Shown here: piece by piece, positions 1 through 8,936 of the stretch
How positions within the stretch are numbered: the first letter of the stretch is position 1
Layout: every line of letters begins with the position of its first letter
Assembly (NCBI GenBank): GCA_023251835.1
Contig: JAHEXZ010000055.1
Location: 1 to 35,108, forward strand
Reading direction: 5' to 3'
Source: Bacteroidota bacterium
GTDB lineage: Bacteria; Bacteroidota; Bacteroidia; 2-12-FULL-35-15
Length of the DNA: 35,108 nucleotides
Notes under the pieces: model-generated
What the model saw: the letters and a program-made list of their open reading frames with translations, nothing else
Databases searched by the model: none
Told to the model about the DNA's origin: nothing
Made by a program: the position numbers and the translations under genes

Positions 1-172
1 AATTTTTACTAACATATTGAAATTTGTTCAGCAAAATCCGCGTGCTTGTAAAATGAAAGAAAGTAATGGTAAATTATCGCTTTCATTTGAAAATATAAAA
101 TCTGTTGATGATGCGATTACCACGTTGAAACCAGTAATTACTGCAGAGTCAATTACTTCAATAACAACATAG
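1..172 (+). CDS. C-terminal end of a truncated protein (possibly Mfd tail)
   Basis: This is an open frame entering from the left edge (frame starting at base 2) and ending at TAG 170-172, giving 56 residues. The visible tail reads ILKFVQQNPRACKMKES followed by GKLSLSFENI, then a short hydrophilic end. The combination 'FVQQNPRxCKMKE...GKLSLSFENIKS' resembles what I recall of the C-terminal tail of transcription-repair coupling factor Mfd in Bacteroidota, but this is from memory on a short fragment and is not secure. No start, domain or neighbour is available upstream. It converges on the TatD-family gene with about 109 bases between them. Confidence 0.5.
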   Translation, partial: IFTNILKFVQQNPRACKMKESNGKLSLSFENIKSVDDAITTLKPVITAESITSITT

Positions 173-210
173 ATAACTATGTAAAAAACTCATTTCTTTC
201 AAAAATTGTA

Positions 211-272
211 TTTTTTTCGGATGAAATCGAAAATTATTATAATTTTTTTCGGTTGTAACCGAAAATTATCAT
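211..272. repeat. Imperfect tandem 30-nt repeat with hairpin potential
   Basis: Two copies (211-240 and 243-272) match at 26 of 30 positions by direct comparison. Each has the form T7-CGG-N7-CGAAAATTAT-N-AT. The second copy contains a perfect 9-bp inverted repeat (246-254 with 257-265, TTTTCGGTT/AACCGAAAA). In the first copy the same arms are degenerate. The repeat lies between convergent genes, so a role in transcription end formation is possible. However, neither strand shows a T-run directly after the stem, so it is not a textbook intrinsic terminator. Confidence 0.6.
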
Positions 273-281
273 AAAATGTGG

Positions 282-1052
282 CTAACAACCAAACACCTCA
301 ATAGAATTAAGGGTTGTAACCTCAGCAACTTCCTCAAGACTACTATTTTTAATTTCTGCAATTTTTCTGGCTACTAACAACAAATAGTCGGGGTTATTGC
401 GCTTGCCCCGATAGGGAGCAGGAGCTAAGTAGGGAGCATCTGTTTCTAATACTATGTGTTTTAAGTCAATCGCTTCTACTACTTTATCCAAACCTGAATT
501 TTTAAATGTTACAACACCACCAATGCCCAATTTAAAGTTGCCTGCTGCTATTACCTGTTCTGCCTGCAGAACATTACCGCTGAAACAATGAAAAATTGCT
601 TTTATATTATCGTGCTTAAACTCATTTACTATTTCCATTACTTCATCGAATGAATTACGTGAATGTATCACATAAGGAAGTTTGTATTGTTTGGCTAACT
701 CAATTTGGGCTCTGAAAGCGTCCTGCTGTTGCTGAAAAAACGTTTTATCCCAATACAAATCAATCCCTATTTCGCCAATGGCAACAAATTTGCGTTTGCT
801 TAACCAGTATCTTACTACTTGCAGTTCATGCTGGTAGGTAGCATTTACTGAGCAAGGGTGTAAACCCATCATTGCAAAACAGTTATCCGGAAATTGCTTT
901 TCAACCTGATATAAGCCAGGAATTGAATCACTGTCAATATTCGGCATAAAAAAACGTTTTACACCGCTGTTGATGGCTTTTTCAATCAGTTCCGCTCTGT
1001 CTATGTCAAATTCCTTTGAATATAAATGAGTATGAGTATCAGTTAAAATCAT
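282..1052 (-). CDS. TatD family metal-dependent hydrolase (deoxyribonuclease)
   Basis: This 256-aa cytoplasmic TIM-barrel amidohydrolase-superfamily enzyme is of the normal length for TatD/YcfH/YabD proteins. Family members are divalent-metal-dependent 3'-5' exonucleases or deoxyribonucleases used in DNA repair and turnover. Visible metal-site motifs in order are DTHTH (D5, H7, H9), GEIGID (E94), IHSR (H130), FHCFSG (H155) and ETDAPYL (D205), followed by the family PxPYRGKRNxP segment. All expected ligands are present, so it should be active. The ATG at 1052 leaves a very short leader if the TAATTTTG box at 1057-1064 (minus strand) is the -7 element. It is divergent from homogentisate dioxygenase. 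The exact substrate cannot be told from sequence. Confidence 0.93.
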   Translation of the reverse strand: MILTDTHTHLYSKEFDIDRAELIEKAINSGVKRFFMPNIDSDSIPGLYQVEKQFPDNCFAMMGLHPCSVNATYQHELQVVRYWLSKRKFVAIGEIGIDLYWDKTFFQQQQDAFRAQIELAKQYKLPYVIHSRNSFDEVMEIVNEFKHDNIKAIFHCFSGNVLQAEQVIAAGNFKLGIGGVVTFKNSGLDKVVEAIDLKHIVLETDAPYLAPAPYRGKRNNPDYLLLVARKIAEIKNSSLEEVAEVTTLNSIEVFGC

Positions 1053-1056
1053 AATA

Positions 1057-1064
1057 CAAAATTA
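1057..1064 (-). promoter_or_regulatory. Candidate -7 box (TAATTTTG) for the TatD-family gene
   Basis: It matches the Bacteroidota -7 consensus TAnnTTTG on the minus strand and ends only 4 nt before the ATG, implying a leaderless transcript. No clear TTTG -33 box was seen. Confidence 0.35.
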
Positions 1065-1134
1065 CAAATTTGATTTATTATTATTTATACATGACATTAG
1101 TAATGGAAATCATTTTAATTTCTTTAAAATATAC

Positions 1135-1142
1135 TAAATTTG
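1135..1142 (+). promoter_or_regulatory. Candidate -7 box (TAAATTTG) for hmgA
   Basis: It matches TAnnTTTG and lies 27 nt before the hmgA ATG. The -33 region is T-rich without an exact TTTG at the usual spacing. Confidence 0.45.
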
Positions 1143-1169
1143 TTAAGATTCAAACACTAAGATTCCAAT

Positions 1170-2327
1170 ATGCCTATTTATCACAAGCTGGGAAATATTC
1201 CTAATAAGCGACATGTCATTTTTAAAAAGCCCAACGGTGGTTATTATTATGAACAGTTGTTTGGTACCGAAGGTTTCAATGGTCATTCTTCCTTGTTGTA
1301 CCATATACATCGCCCTACACAGGTAAAAGAAATTATTACCTCATACAGTGTAGCTCCTAAAATCGCTATCAATAAAAACATAAAATCCTTATTATTGCAG
1401 GGTTTCCAGGTTAAACCGGAAGATGATTTTATTGATAGTCGTAAACCAATGCTTGTAAACAACGACTGTATCATTGGTTTGGCGGCTCCACGTCATTCCA
1501 TGAAAAATTATTTTTATAAGAATGCTGATGCTGATGAGTTGCTGTTTGTACATAAAGGCAAAGGAATATTACGGACCTTCATGGGCAACATACCATTTGA
1601 ATATGGCGATTATCTGGTTATTCCAAGGGGTATGATTTACCAGATAGAATTTGAAAATACTGATAACCGTTTATTTTACGTAGAATCCCACTCTCCATTT
1701 TATACACCCGGACGTTACAAAAGCTCTTCAGGGCAACTATTGGAACATTCCCCTTTTTGTGAACGCGACTACAAACTGCCACAGAATATAGAAGTACACG
1801 ATGAAAAAGGAGATTTTATCATTAAAATAAAAAAGGAGAACATGATTCATGAGCTGGAATACGCTACACATCCATTTGATGTAGTGGGTTGGGACGGCTA
1901 TAATTTCCCTTACGGGTTCAGTATACATAATTTTGAACCTATTACCGGTCGTGTTCATCAACCACCACCAGTACATCAAACTTTTGAAACAGCTACCTTC
2001 GTAGTATGCTCTTTTGTTCCACGTTTATATGATTACCACCCAAAAGCTATTCCTGCGCCTTACAATCACAGCAACATTGATAGCGATGAAGTATTGTATT
2101 ATGTAGATGGTGATTTTATGAGTCGGAATAATATCAAACAAGGACATATTACACTACATCCTAAAGGCATTCCTCATGGCCCTGCACCAGGGGCTATGGA
2201 ACGCAGCATTGGCCAGAAAGAAACACAGGAGCTGGCAGTAATGGTGGATACATTTAAACCTTTGATGGTTACAGAAGATGCACTTGCCATTGATGATGGG
2301 CAGTATTATAAGAGTTGGGCGGAGTAA
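1170..2327 (+). CDS. hmgA: Homogentisate 1,2-dioxygenase
   Basis: HmgA is a non-haem Fe(II) dioxygenase that opens the ring of homogentisate to maleylacetoacetate in tyrosine/phenylalanine catabolism. The 385-aa cupin-fold protein is in the short bacterial size class of the family. Diagnostic segments are YEQLFGTEGFNG near the N-terminus, HKGKG and YLVIPRG in the first cupin, and the C-terminal metal site: H300 in YNHSN, the acidic D306/E307 pair, and H336 in IPHGP. These correspond to the His-Glu-His iron ligands of the human enzyme. The other pathway genes (hppD, fahA, maiA) are not in the window, so the gene stands alone here. It is divergent from the TatD gene, converges on the HerA-like gene with a 13-nt gap, and probably has its own promoter at 1135-1142. 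Confidence 0.93.
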   Translation: MPIYHKLGNIPNKRHVIFKKPNGGYYYEQLFGTEGFNGHSSLLYHIHRPTQVKEIITSYSVAPKIAINKNIKSLLLQGFQVKPEDDFIDSRKPMLVNNDCIIGLAAPRHSMKNYFYKNADADELLFVHKGKGILRTFMGNIPFEYGDYLVIPRGMIYQIEFENTDNRLFYVESHSPFYTPGRYKSSSGQLLEHSPFCERDYKLPQNIEVHDEKGDFIIKIKKENMIHELEYATHPFDVVGWDGYNFPYGFSIHNFEPITGRVHQPPPVHQTFETATFVVCSFVPRLYDYHPKAIPAPYNHSNIDSDEVLYYVDGDFMSRNNIKQGHITLHPKGIPHGPAPGAMERSIGQKETQELAVMVDTFKPLMVTEDALAIDDGQYYKSWAE

Positions 2328-2340
2328 ATTTTCCCTTAAA

Positions 2341-3897
2341 TCAAAAAAAGCTACTCCTTTTCCCTGACCTTGAACGCGAAGGCTTTCCAATCAGTACTCC
2401 TAACAATCCTCTGGTAACTTCACGGAAAATAGTTTTTGCGACACCGCTGTTGGCAATACTTTTAATGGTATCACCAATAGCTGATGTTTTTTGTTCCATA
2501 GAATTTTCTGTTGCTGACGTTTCTTCCTCAACTTTCTCTTCGGCAGTAGCAATTTTTTTATTCAGCATCTCATAAGCGCTTTCACGGTCAACCTCTTCAT
2601 TATATATTCTTGCAATAGCTGAATATGCTATCTGTTTATCCTGTTCAGCCGGAGTAAGCACATCCATGCGTGATTGTGGTGCACACATCATCGTATGTAC
2701 GAGTGGTGTAGGGATACCTTTTTCGCTTAACACAGTAACCAGAGCTTCACCAATACCTAACTCTGTAATCAACTGGTCGGTTTGATAAAATTCTGTTGAA
2801 GGGAAATTCTCAGCTACCAATTTAATATCTTTTCTATCTTTAGCAGTAAATGCACGTAAAGCGTGCTGAATCTTGGTTCCAAGCTGACTTAATATCACAT
2901 CAGGAATATCAGTAGGAGCCTGTGTACAAAAATAAATCCCTACTCCTTTACTTCTGATAAGCTTGATAATTGTTTCCAACTGCTGCATCAATACTTTAGA
3001 GGCTTCCTTAAAAATAAGATGAGCCTCATCAATGAATATCACCAGCTTAGGCTCTCCTTTATCCCCTGCTTCAGGAAACTTACTGTAGATTTCCGCTAAC
3101 AGGCATAACATAAATGTTGAAAATAATTTTGGACGGTCTTGTATATCCACCAACCGTAATACATTGATAAATGCTTTGCCCTGATTATTTTTCTGCAAAA
3201 GGTCTTCTACCTCAAATGATTTTTCTCCAAAAAATTTATCTCCTCCCTGCTGTTCCAGCTCCAGCAATTTACGCATAATCACACCTGAAGAAGCAGGAGA
3301 AATACTTCCATAATTTTTTTCAATTTCTTTTTTTCCTTCCTCACCCGACAAGTGCTGAAGCACTGCACGCATATCTTTAATATCCAGCAAAGGCATTTTT
3401 TTATCATCACAATATTTGAAAACAATAGCTATTGCTCCTTCCTGGTTCTCGTTCAGCTCTAATATTTTGGAGAAAAGCACAGGTCCAAACTCAGATACGG
3501 TGGCTCTCAGCCGCACTCCTTTTTCGTTAGAAATGGTCATCAGTTCAACAGGATATTCGCCTGGATTCCATGGAACGTCTATTAAATCCATACGTTCTTT
3601 AATTTTTGGATTTTCGGCACCGGCTTTTGCAATACCACTGATATCTCCTTTAATGTCCATCAACAATACGTTTATTCCCTGTTCAGACAAGGCTTCAGCA
3701 AAACGTTGTATGGTTTTTGTTTTGCCGGTACCTGTAGCTCCTGCAATTAATCCGTGGCGGTTAACAGTACTCAGCGGAAGTTTTACCTGTATACCTATAG
3801 TGTTTTTTTTGTCATAAAGAGGCCCGCCTAATACAATACTTTTACCTGTGAATGAAAAAGCTGCCTGAATTTGTTCTTTGAATTTTTCTACTGACAT
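2341..3897 (-). CDS. HerA/YjgR-type ATPase (DUF853 helicase-like protein)
   Basis: This 518-aa P-loop ATPase is of the HerA-FtsK superfamily and resembles E. coli YjgR (DUF853 family, about 500 aa). Walker A is GATGTGKT at residues 53-60. Walker B is LVIFIDEAH around residues 285-293, with catalytic E291. The SKGVGIYFCTQAPTDIP segment is the sensor region of the family. The C-terminus is a charged Glu-rich stretch followed by an Arg/Ser/Lys-rich tail. The cellular role of YjgR is not established. HerA relatives are hexameric DNA translocases, so DNA processing is a family-based inference. It lies 63 nt downstream of polA on the same strand and may be cotranscribed. The start has a GGAA-type ribosome-binding sequence just upstream. 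Confidence 0.88.
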   Translation of the reverse strand: MSVEKFKEQIQAAFSFTGKSIVLGGPLYDKKNTIGIQVKLPLSTVNRHGLIAGATGTGKTKTIQRFAEALSEQGINVLLMDIKGDISGIAKAGAENPKIKERMDLIDVPWNPGEYPVELMTISNEKGVRLRATVSEFGPVLFSKILELNENQEGAIAIVFKYCDDKKMPLLDIKDMRAVLQHLSGEEGKKEIEKNYGSISPASSGVIMRKLLELEQQGGDKFFGEKSFEVEDLLQKNNQGKAFINVLRLVDIQDRPKLFSTFMLCLLAEIYSKFPEAGDKGEPKLVIFIDEAHLIFKEASKVLMQQLETIIKLIRSKGVGIYFCTQAPTDIPDVILSQLGTKIQHALRAFTAKDRKDIKLVAENFPSTEFYQTDQLITELGIGEALVTVLSEKGIPTPLVHTMMCAPQSRMDVLTPAEQDKQIAYSAIARIYNEEVDRESAYEMLNKKIATAEEKVEEETSATENSMEQKTSAIGDTIKSIANSGVAKTIFREVTRGLLGVLIGKPSRSRSGKRSSFF

Positions 3898-3960
3898 AGT
3901 ATTCCTTTTCTATTAGATTTTTTGCCCTACTGAATAATTGTCTTAATTGTACAATTGAAT

Positions 3961-6876
3961 TTAATGTGCTTCTAACCAGTTTCTTCCTGTGCCCATTCCT
4001 ATTTCTATAGGAACATTCAGTGCTGGTATTGCATTTTTCATACGGTTTTCGATGATTGCTTTTACTGCTTCCATTTCTTCGTTCCACACATCGAATATTA
4101 ACTCGTCATGAACCTGTAGCAGCATCTTTGATTTTAAATTCTGAGTTTTAAAATCTTTATGAATATTTATCATTGCTATTTTAATCATATCGGCAGCACT
4201 GCCCTGTATGGGAGCATTAATTGCGTTACGTTCTGCAAAACCACGTACAGTGAAATTACCGGAATTAATATCGCGCAAATACCTTCTGCGTCCCATAACA
4301 GTTTCCACATACCCTTGTTCTCTTGCAATCTGTATACTCTCATCCATATATGCTTTGATGCGGGGATATTTTGCAAAATAATTTTCAATGATTTCAGCTG
4401 CTTCTTTACGCGGTATGTTCAAACGTTCCGAAAGGCCAAAAGCCGAGATGCCATAAATAATTCCAAAGTTGACCATCTTTGCATTTCTGCGCATATCAGA
4501 GGTTACTTCGTCTAAAGGCACATTGTATACCTTAGCTGCCGTAGCTTTGTGAATATCCTGCCCTGATTGAAATGCTTCAATCATTCCTTCATCTCTACTT
4601 AACCCTGCAATGATACGCAATTCTATTTGCGAGTAATCAGCAGAAAGCAAGGTGTAATTTTCATTACGCGCAGTAAAAGCTTTACGGATTTCTCTGCCTC
4701 TTTCGGTACGTATAGGAATATTTTGCAGATTAGGATTATCAGAACTCAAACGACCGGTAACGGCTACCACCTGGCTGTAAGATGTATGTACACGTCCAGT
4801 CAATGGATTAATAAGTTCCGGCAAAGTATCTATGTAGGTATTTTTTAATTTCACCAACTCCCGGTAATCTAATATTTTTCCAACTATATCATGTTTACTT
4901 ACCAGTTTCACCAGCACATCTTCACCCGTTGCATACTGTCCGGTTTTAGTTTTTTTTGGTTTTTCAACAATACGTAATACTTTAAATAAAATATCTCCTA
5001 CCTGCTTCGGTGAAGATACATTAAACGGTGAGCCAGCTAATTGCTGTATTTCAGCTTCTACTACTTCAATATCTTTTTGTAATGCTACTGATAATTCAGC
5101 CAACGCATTCTTATCTAATGTAATACCTTCAGCTTCCATATCTGCTAAAACAGCTATCAGAGGAACTTCTACCTCGTCAAACAATTTACCTGCATGAGCT
5201 TTGTCTAACATGGGCGCAAAGATGTTTTTCAACTGAAAAGTAACGTCTGCATCTTCGGCTGCATACTCTTTTATCTGCTCTAATGGAACACTGCGCATAC
5301 CTAATTGTCCTTTCCCTTTTTTGCCAATTAATGTTTCAATAGGAACCGGAGAATAATTCAAATAGGTTTCAGAAAGAACATTCATATTATGTCGCATATC
5401 AGGCTGAATAAGAAAATGAGCTATCATAGTATCAAACAGTTTACCTTTCAGTTCAACAGAATAGCGTTTTAAAATTGCCATGTCGTACTTAATGTTCTGC
5501 CCGATTTTGATAATAGCATCGTTTTCAAATACAGGTTTAAACTCATTTATTAATTGAAGAGCTTCTGTAAAATTTTCAGGAAAAGGAATATAATACGCTT
5601 CTGCAGCCTTGTATGCAAACGACATTCCCACAAGCTCTGCCCGGTTAGCATCAATACCGGTTGTTTCAGTATCAAAACAAATTTCCTTCTGCCGGTAAAG
5701 TAAAGCGATCAGTTGTTCCCGCTTTTCTTTGGTATCTACTAAATGGTATAAATGTGGTACAGTATCTATTCTTGAAAGCGAGGTTCCCTGAGAAGGAACC
5801 GTTTCCGTTCCACTGGCGACAAGGCCTTCCACAAGAAGCTCCTGATCCATTGTCAACAGTTCATCACTTTCTGTGGTAAATAAATCTGTCTGGCCAGCAT
5901 TTGCTTTTGCAATAATCTTTTTAGGTGTTGAAGGCTTGGGTATTTGTGCATTTTTCCCTTGGAGGATGGCTGGTGCAGAGTTTGTTAGCCCAAACTGTTC
6001 TGCTAATCTCCTGAATTCCAGCTCAGCAAACAATTCTCTTAATGCTTCTTTATTAGGTTCCTCATTTTCCAAAGACTTTTCATTGAATTCAATTGGTACA
6101 TCACAAATGATGGTCGCCAGCTTTTTGGATAGAATTGCTTTGTCTGTATTTTGCTCTACTTTTTCTTTCAGCTTGCCTTTTAATTTATCAGTATTTTGTA
6201 TCAGATTTTCTATACTGCCAAAATCTTTAACAAGTTGAATAGCTGTTTTCTCGCCTACCCCTGGAATTCCAGGAATATTATCCACCTTATCACCCATTAA
6301 TCCTAATACATCAATCAGTTGACTAACATTTTGGATTTCCCATTTTGCACATACTTCTTTTACACCCAATATCTCTATTCCGTTACCTAAGCGTGCCGGC
6401 TTATAAATGAAAATATTATCAGAAACCAACTGTCCATAATCTTTATCAGGTGTCATCATATAGGTTGTATAACCATGCTGTTCCGCTTTTTTTGCAAGTG
6501 TTCCGATAACATCATCTGCTTCATAACCGTCAGAATATAATACCGGAATATTAAATCCTTCTACTAACTTAATAATATAGGGGATAGCAGCAGAAAGATC
6601 TTCGGGCATTGCCTCGCGTTGTGCCTTGTATTCAGCAAACTCTATATGTCGAACGGTAGGTTTGGCTGTATCAAATACCACTGCAATATGTGTAGGTTTT
6701 TCTTTTTTGAGTACTTCTACCAACGTATTTGTAAAGCCAAGTATTGCAGAAGTATTTAATCCTTTTGAATTGATGCGGTGGTTATTACTAAACGCAAAAT
6801 AAGCCCGATAAATAAGTGCAAAAGCATCCAGTAAAAAAAGTTTTTTTGGATTTTCAGAAGTTATCTCAGCAGCCAT
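3961..6876 (-). CDS. polA: DNA polymerase I
   Basis: This 971-aa three-domain repair and Okazaki-fragment polymerase has a 5' nuclease domain (about 12-300: GYEADDVIG, GLMGDKVDNIPGIPGVGEKTA), a 3'-5' exonuclease (about 375-570) and a polymerase domain (about 580-971). The proofreading residues are intact: D402/E404 in FDTETTG, NIKYD and YAAEDAD. Polymerase motifs are A (LSADYSQIELR), B (RRNAKMVNFGIIYG) and C (LLQVHDELIF). This is the proofreading-competent E. coli-like form, unlike Taq. The linker of about 75 residues (300-375) is longer than usual and contains QTDLF (329-333), which fits the sliding-clamp-binding pentapeptide. The downstream HerA-like gene is on the same strand. Confidence 0.97.
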   Translation of the reverse strand: MAAEITSENPKKLFLLDAFALIYRAYFAFSNNHRINSKGLNTSAILGFTNTLVEVLKKEKPTHIAVVFDTAKPTVRHIEFAEYKAQREAMPEDLSAAIPYIIKLVEGFNIPVLYSDGYEADDVIGTLAKKAEQHGYTTYMMTPDKDYGQLVSDNIFIYKPARLGNGIEILGVKEVCAKWEIQNVSQLIDVLGLMGDKVDNIPGIPGVGEKTAIQLVKDFGSIENLIQNTDKLKGKLKEKVEQNTDKAILSKKLATIICDVPIEFNEKSLENEEPNKEALRELFAELEFRRLAEQFGLTNSAPAILQGKNAQIPKPSTPKKIIAKANAGQTDLFTTESDELLTMDQELLVEGLVASGTETVPSQGTSLSRIDTVPHLYHLVDTKEKREQLIALLYRQKEICFDTETTGIDANRAELVGMSFAYKAAEAYYIPFPENFTEALQLINEFKPVFENDAIIKIGQNIKYDMAILKRYSVELKGKLFDTMIAHFLIQPDMRHNMNVLSETYLNYSPVPIETLIGKKGKGQLGMRSVPLEQIKEYAAEDADVTFQLKNIFAPMLDKAHAGKLFDEVEVPLIAVLADMEAEGITLDKNALAELSVALQKDIEVVEAEIQQLAGSPFNVSSPKQVGDILFKVLRIVEKPKKTKTGQYATGEDVLVKLVSKHDIVGKILDYRELVKLKNTYIDTLPELINPLTGRVHTSYSQVVAVTGRLSSDNPNLQNIPIRTERGREIRKAFTARNENYTLLSADYSQIELRIIAGLSRDEGMIEAFQSGQDIHKATAAKVYNVPLDEVTSDMRRNAKMVNFGIIYGISAFGLSERLNIPRKEAAEIIENYFAKYPRIKAYMDESIQIAREQGYVETVMGRRRYLRDINSGNFTVRGFAERNAINAPIQGSAADMIKIAMINIHKDFKTQNLKSKMLLQVHDELIFDVWNEEMEAVKAIIENRMKNAIPALNVPIEIGMGTGRNWLEAH

Positions 6877-7045
6877 CTTTTAATTTTAATATTTCTATAA
6901 AAATAACCTAAAAATTTAAATGTTTTACGATAAGAAAAGGATTATTATACTTTTTTAACTGGTATAAATTTTGCGAATAAAAATAATTGCATTTATTCCT
7001 TTCCGGGCTTATAATCACGAAATGCTATAGAAATAGTTTGTGTTG

Positions 7046-7096
7046 TACTTCGGCTGAATGAGTTTACAAAACATACAAACCCATTCAGCCGAAGTA
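7046..7096. repeat. Dispersed inverted-repeat element, copy A
   Basis: This is the best-preserved copy of an intergenic element seen at least six times in the window. A perfect 15-bp stem (7046-7060 with 7082-7096; TACTTCGGCTGAATG) continues after one mismatch into GTTT/AAAC. It lies between polA and the L,D-transpeptidase gene, in a 304-nt gap that otherwise shows only a GC-rich CCCCGGAGGGG patch at 7122-7132. Confidence 0.8.
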
Positions 7097-7180
7097 TAAT
7101 TTGACCTTTTGCAAGTAAAATCCCCGGAGGGGCTTGAGTTTTACGATATTTTCTTAAAGAACCTCTGCCGTACTATTTTA

Positions 7181-8914
7181 ATGCGTAACATCAGTTATTA
7201 TAATGAGAATGTTTTCACTAAATTTGATATAATCAATCTATTTCCTTTGAAACCCGATTCACATCTCCTCTTTCTGCTTGTTGTTTCTCTGTGCATTACC
7301 AGTTGCAACAAATGCTCTCAGGAAAAAGTGAAACCAGTTGTTTTGGTTGCCAAACCTGAACGCATCAATGAGGAAGTATCGGAGCTGATTAAACAGCAAT
7401 TGGAAGATATTGATACCACCAAAACACTTGTAATTGAAAATGACAGCCTACTGGCAATAAAATTTATTCTTGAATTTTATGAAAAAAATGATTTTACTGT
7501 TATCTGGTCTGATAAGGGCAAGTACAACCAGCCGGGCGATTCATTGTTTTCAATAATCAAAAATGCAGAAGACTATGGGCTTATACCAGATGATTACCAC
7601 TATCATCGTATTAACAATCTTTTCAGGACTGAACGAGATAGTACTACAAAAAAATATGATGCTGTAAAAATTGCCAAAGCCGATATTCTTTTAACAGATG
7701 CTTTTTTCACTTTTGCTGTACATGTAAGCAAAGGCCGGTTGAATCCGGACAGCCTGACAAGGGAATGGAAAAGCTCACTGATAAAGATAAACTTAGTTGA
7801 CTTATTGAATGATGCGAAAAAATGCAACACTATACATACAGTAATTGATACACTACAACCAAAAAATCAACAATACCACGCATTAAAAGAGGCTTTAAAA
7901 AATTTCCGACTTGAATTTAAAGATACGGACTGGGATAGCCTTGCTACACGAGAGTCAGATTCTGCTACTTTTAATGAACGTTTGAAAAAACGTCTGATAG
8001 CCAGCCACAATTATACTGAAACACCGGAAGATTTTGATTCTATCCGACTTGTAAATGCCATTAAAAATTTTCAATACCATCACCATTTGACAGAAGATGG
8101 AAAAGTGGGAAAACTAACCTTTAAGGCACTACAAAGCACTAAGAAGGATTACATTCATCAACTGGAAATGAATCTGGAACGCTGGAGGATGTGTGATTAT
8201 CCATCTGACAAACGGTTTGTATGGGTGAATATCCCTAAGTATGAAATTCGTGTAATTGAAGATGATACTGTTGTGGTAGAATCACGCGTTATTGTGGGAG
8301 AACCGGAACATGAGACCCCCTTATTAAAAAGCACCATACGTTACTTTATTATATATCCGTACTGGAATGTGCCTTTTAGTATAGCCACAAAGGAAATTTT
8401 ACCAATATTAAAACGTGATACTTCTTATCTGAGAAGAAAAAATTTTGATGTACTTAATGGAAGTGGCAATATTATAACCGATAAACCTATAAATTGGAAA
8501 AAGTACTCCAAAAACTATTTTCCATTTCGCTTACGCCAGCGCATGGGAGATGACAATTCGCTCGGTATTTTAAAGTTTAATTTTGAAAACAAGTACGGTG
8601 TATACCTGCATGATACAGATAGCCGCAGACTATTCAAACGTGAAATGAGGGCATTAAGTCACGGCTGTATACGCCTGGAGAAATACATGAATTTTGCCCG
8701 TTTTTTGATTCGTGATGACAGCGTCAACTATCCATTTGATTCACTTAAAATGGATTTATTGAAAGAAGAACAAAAGTATGTGTATGTAAGGCATCCTGTT
8801 CCAATCTATGTAAATTACTTTACTACAGAAGTAAATGAAGATGATGAGTTATTCTTTTTTATGGATATTTACAGAAGAGATGAAAAAATGTTGGAAGAAT
8901 TAGGTCGCAAATAA
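7181..8914 (+). CDS. L,D-transpeptidase (YcbB/YkuD-type) lipoprotein
   Basis: This enzyme family makes or remodels 3-3 peptidoglycan cross-links or anchors proteins to them. From ATG 7181 the product is 577 aa; an in-frame TTG 72 nt upstream is less likely. A hydrophobic segment ending in the lipobox ITSC indicates export and lipidation, although the region before it is unusually long (about 30 residues). An N-terminal scaffold region is followed by a peptidoglycan-binding_1 helix bundle (around FQYHHHLTEDGKVGKLTF) and a C-terminal YkuD catalytic domain. The catalytic motif is intact: H477 in YLHDT and S493-H494-G495-C496 in LSHGCIRLE. The layout resembles E. coli LdtD (YcbB). It converges on the TPR protein gene with a 22-nt gap. 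Confidence 0.9.
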   Translation: MRNISYYNENVFTKFDIINLFPLKPDSHLLFLLVVSLCITSCNKCSQEKVKPVVLVAKPERINEEVSELIKQQLEDIDTTKTLVIENDSLLAIKFILEFYEKNDFTVIWSDKGKYNQPGDSLFSIIKNAEDYGLIPDDYHYHRINNLFRTERDSTTKKYDAVKIAKADILLTDAFFTFAVHVSKGRLNPDSLTREWKSSLIKINLVDLLNDAKKCNTIHTVIDTLQPKNQQYHALKEALKNFRLEFKDTDWDSLATRESDSATFNERLKKRLIASHNYTETPEDFDSIRLVNAIKNFQYHHHLTEDGKVGKLTFKALQSTKKDYIHQLEMNLERWRMCDYPSDKRFVWVNIPKYEIRVIEDDTVVVESRVIVGEPEHETPLLKSTIRYFIIYPYWNVPFSIATKEILPILKRDTSYLRRKNFDVLNGSGNIITDKPINWKKYSKNYFPFRLRQRMGDDNSLGILKFNFENKYGVYLHDTDSRRLFKREMRALSHGCIRLEKYMNFARFLIRDDSVNYPFDSLKMDLLKEEQKYVYVRHPVPIYVNYFTTEVNEDDELFFFMDIYRRDEKMLEELGRK

Positions 8915-8936
8915 TCGAATTGATTCACACCTGAGC

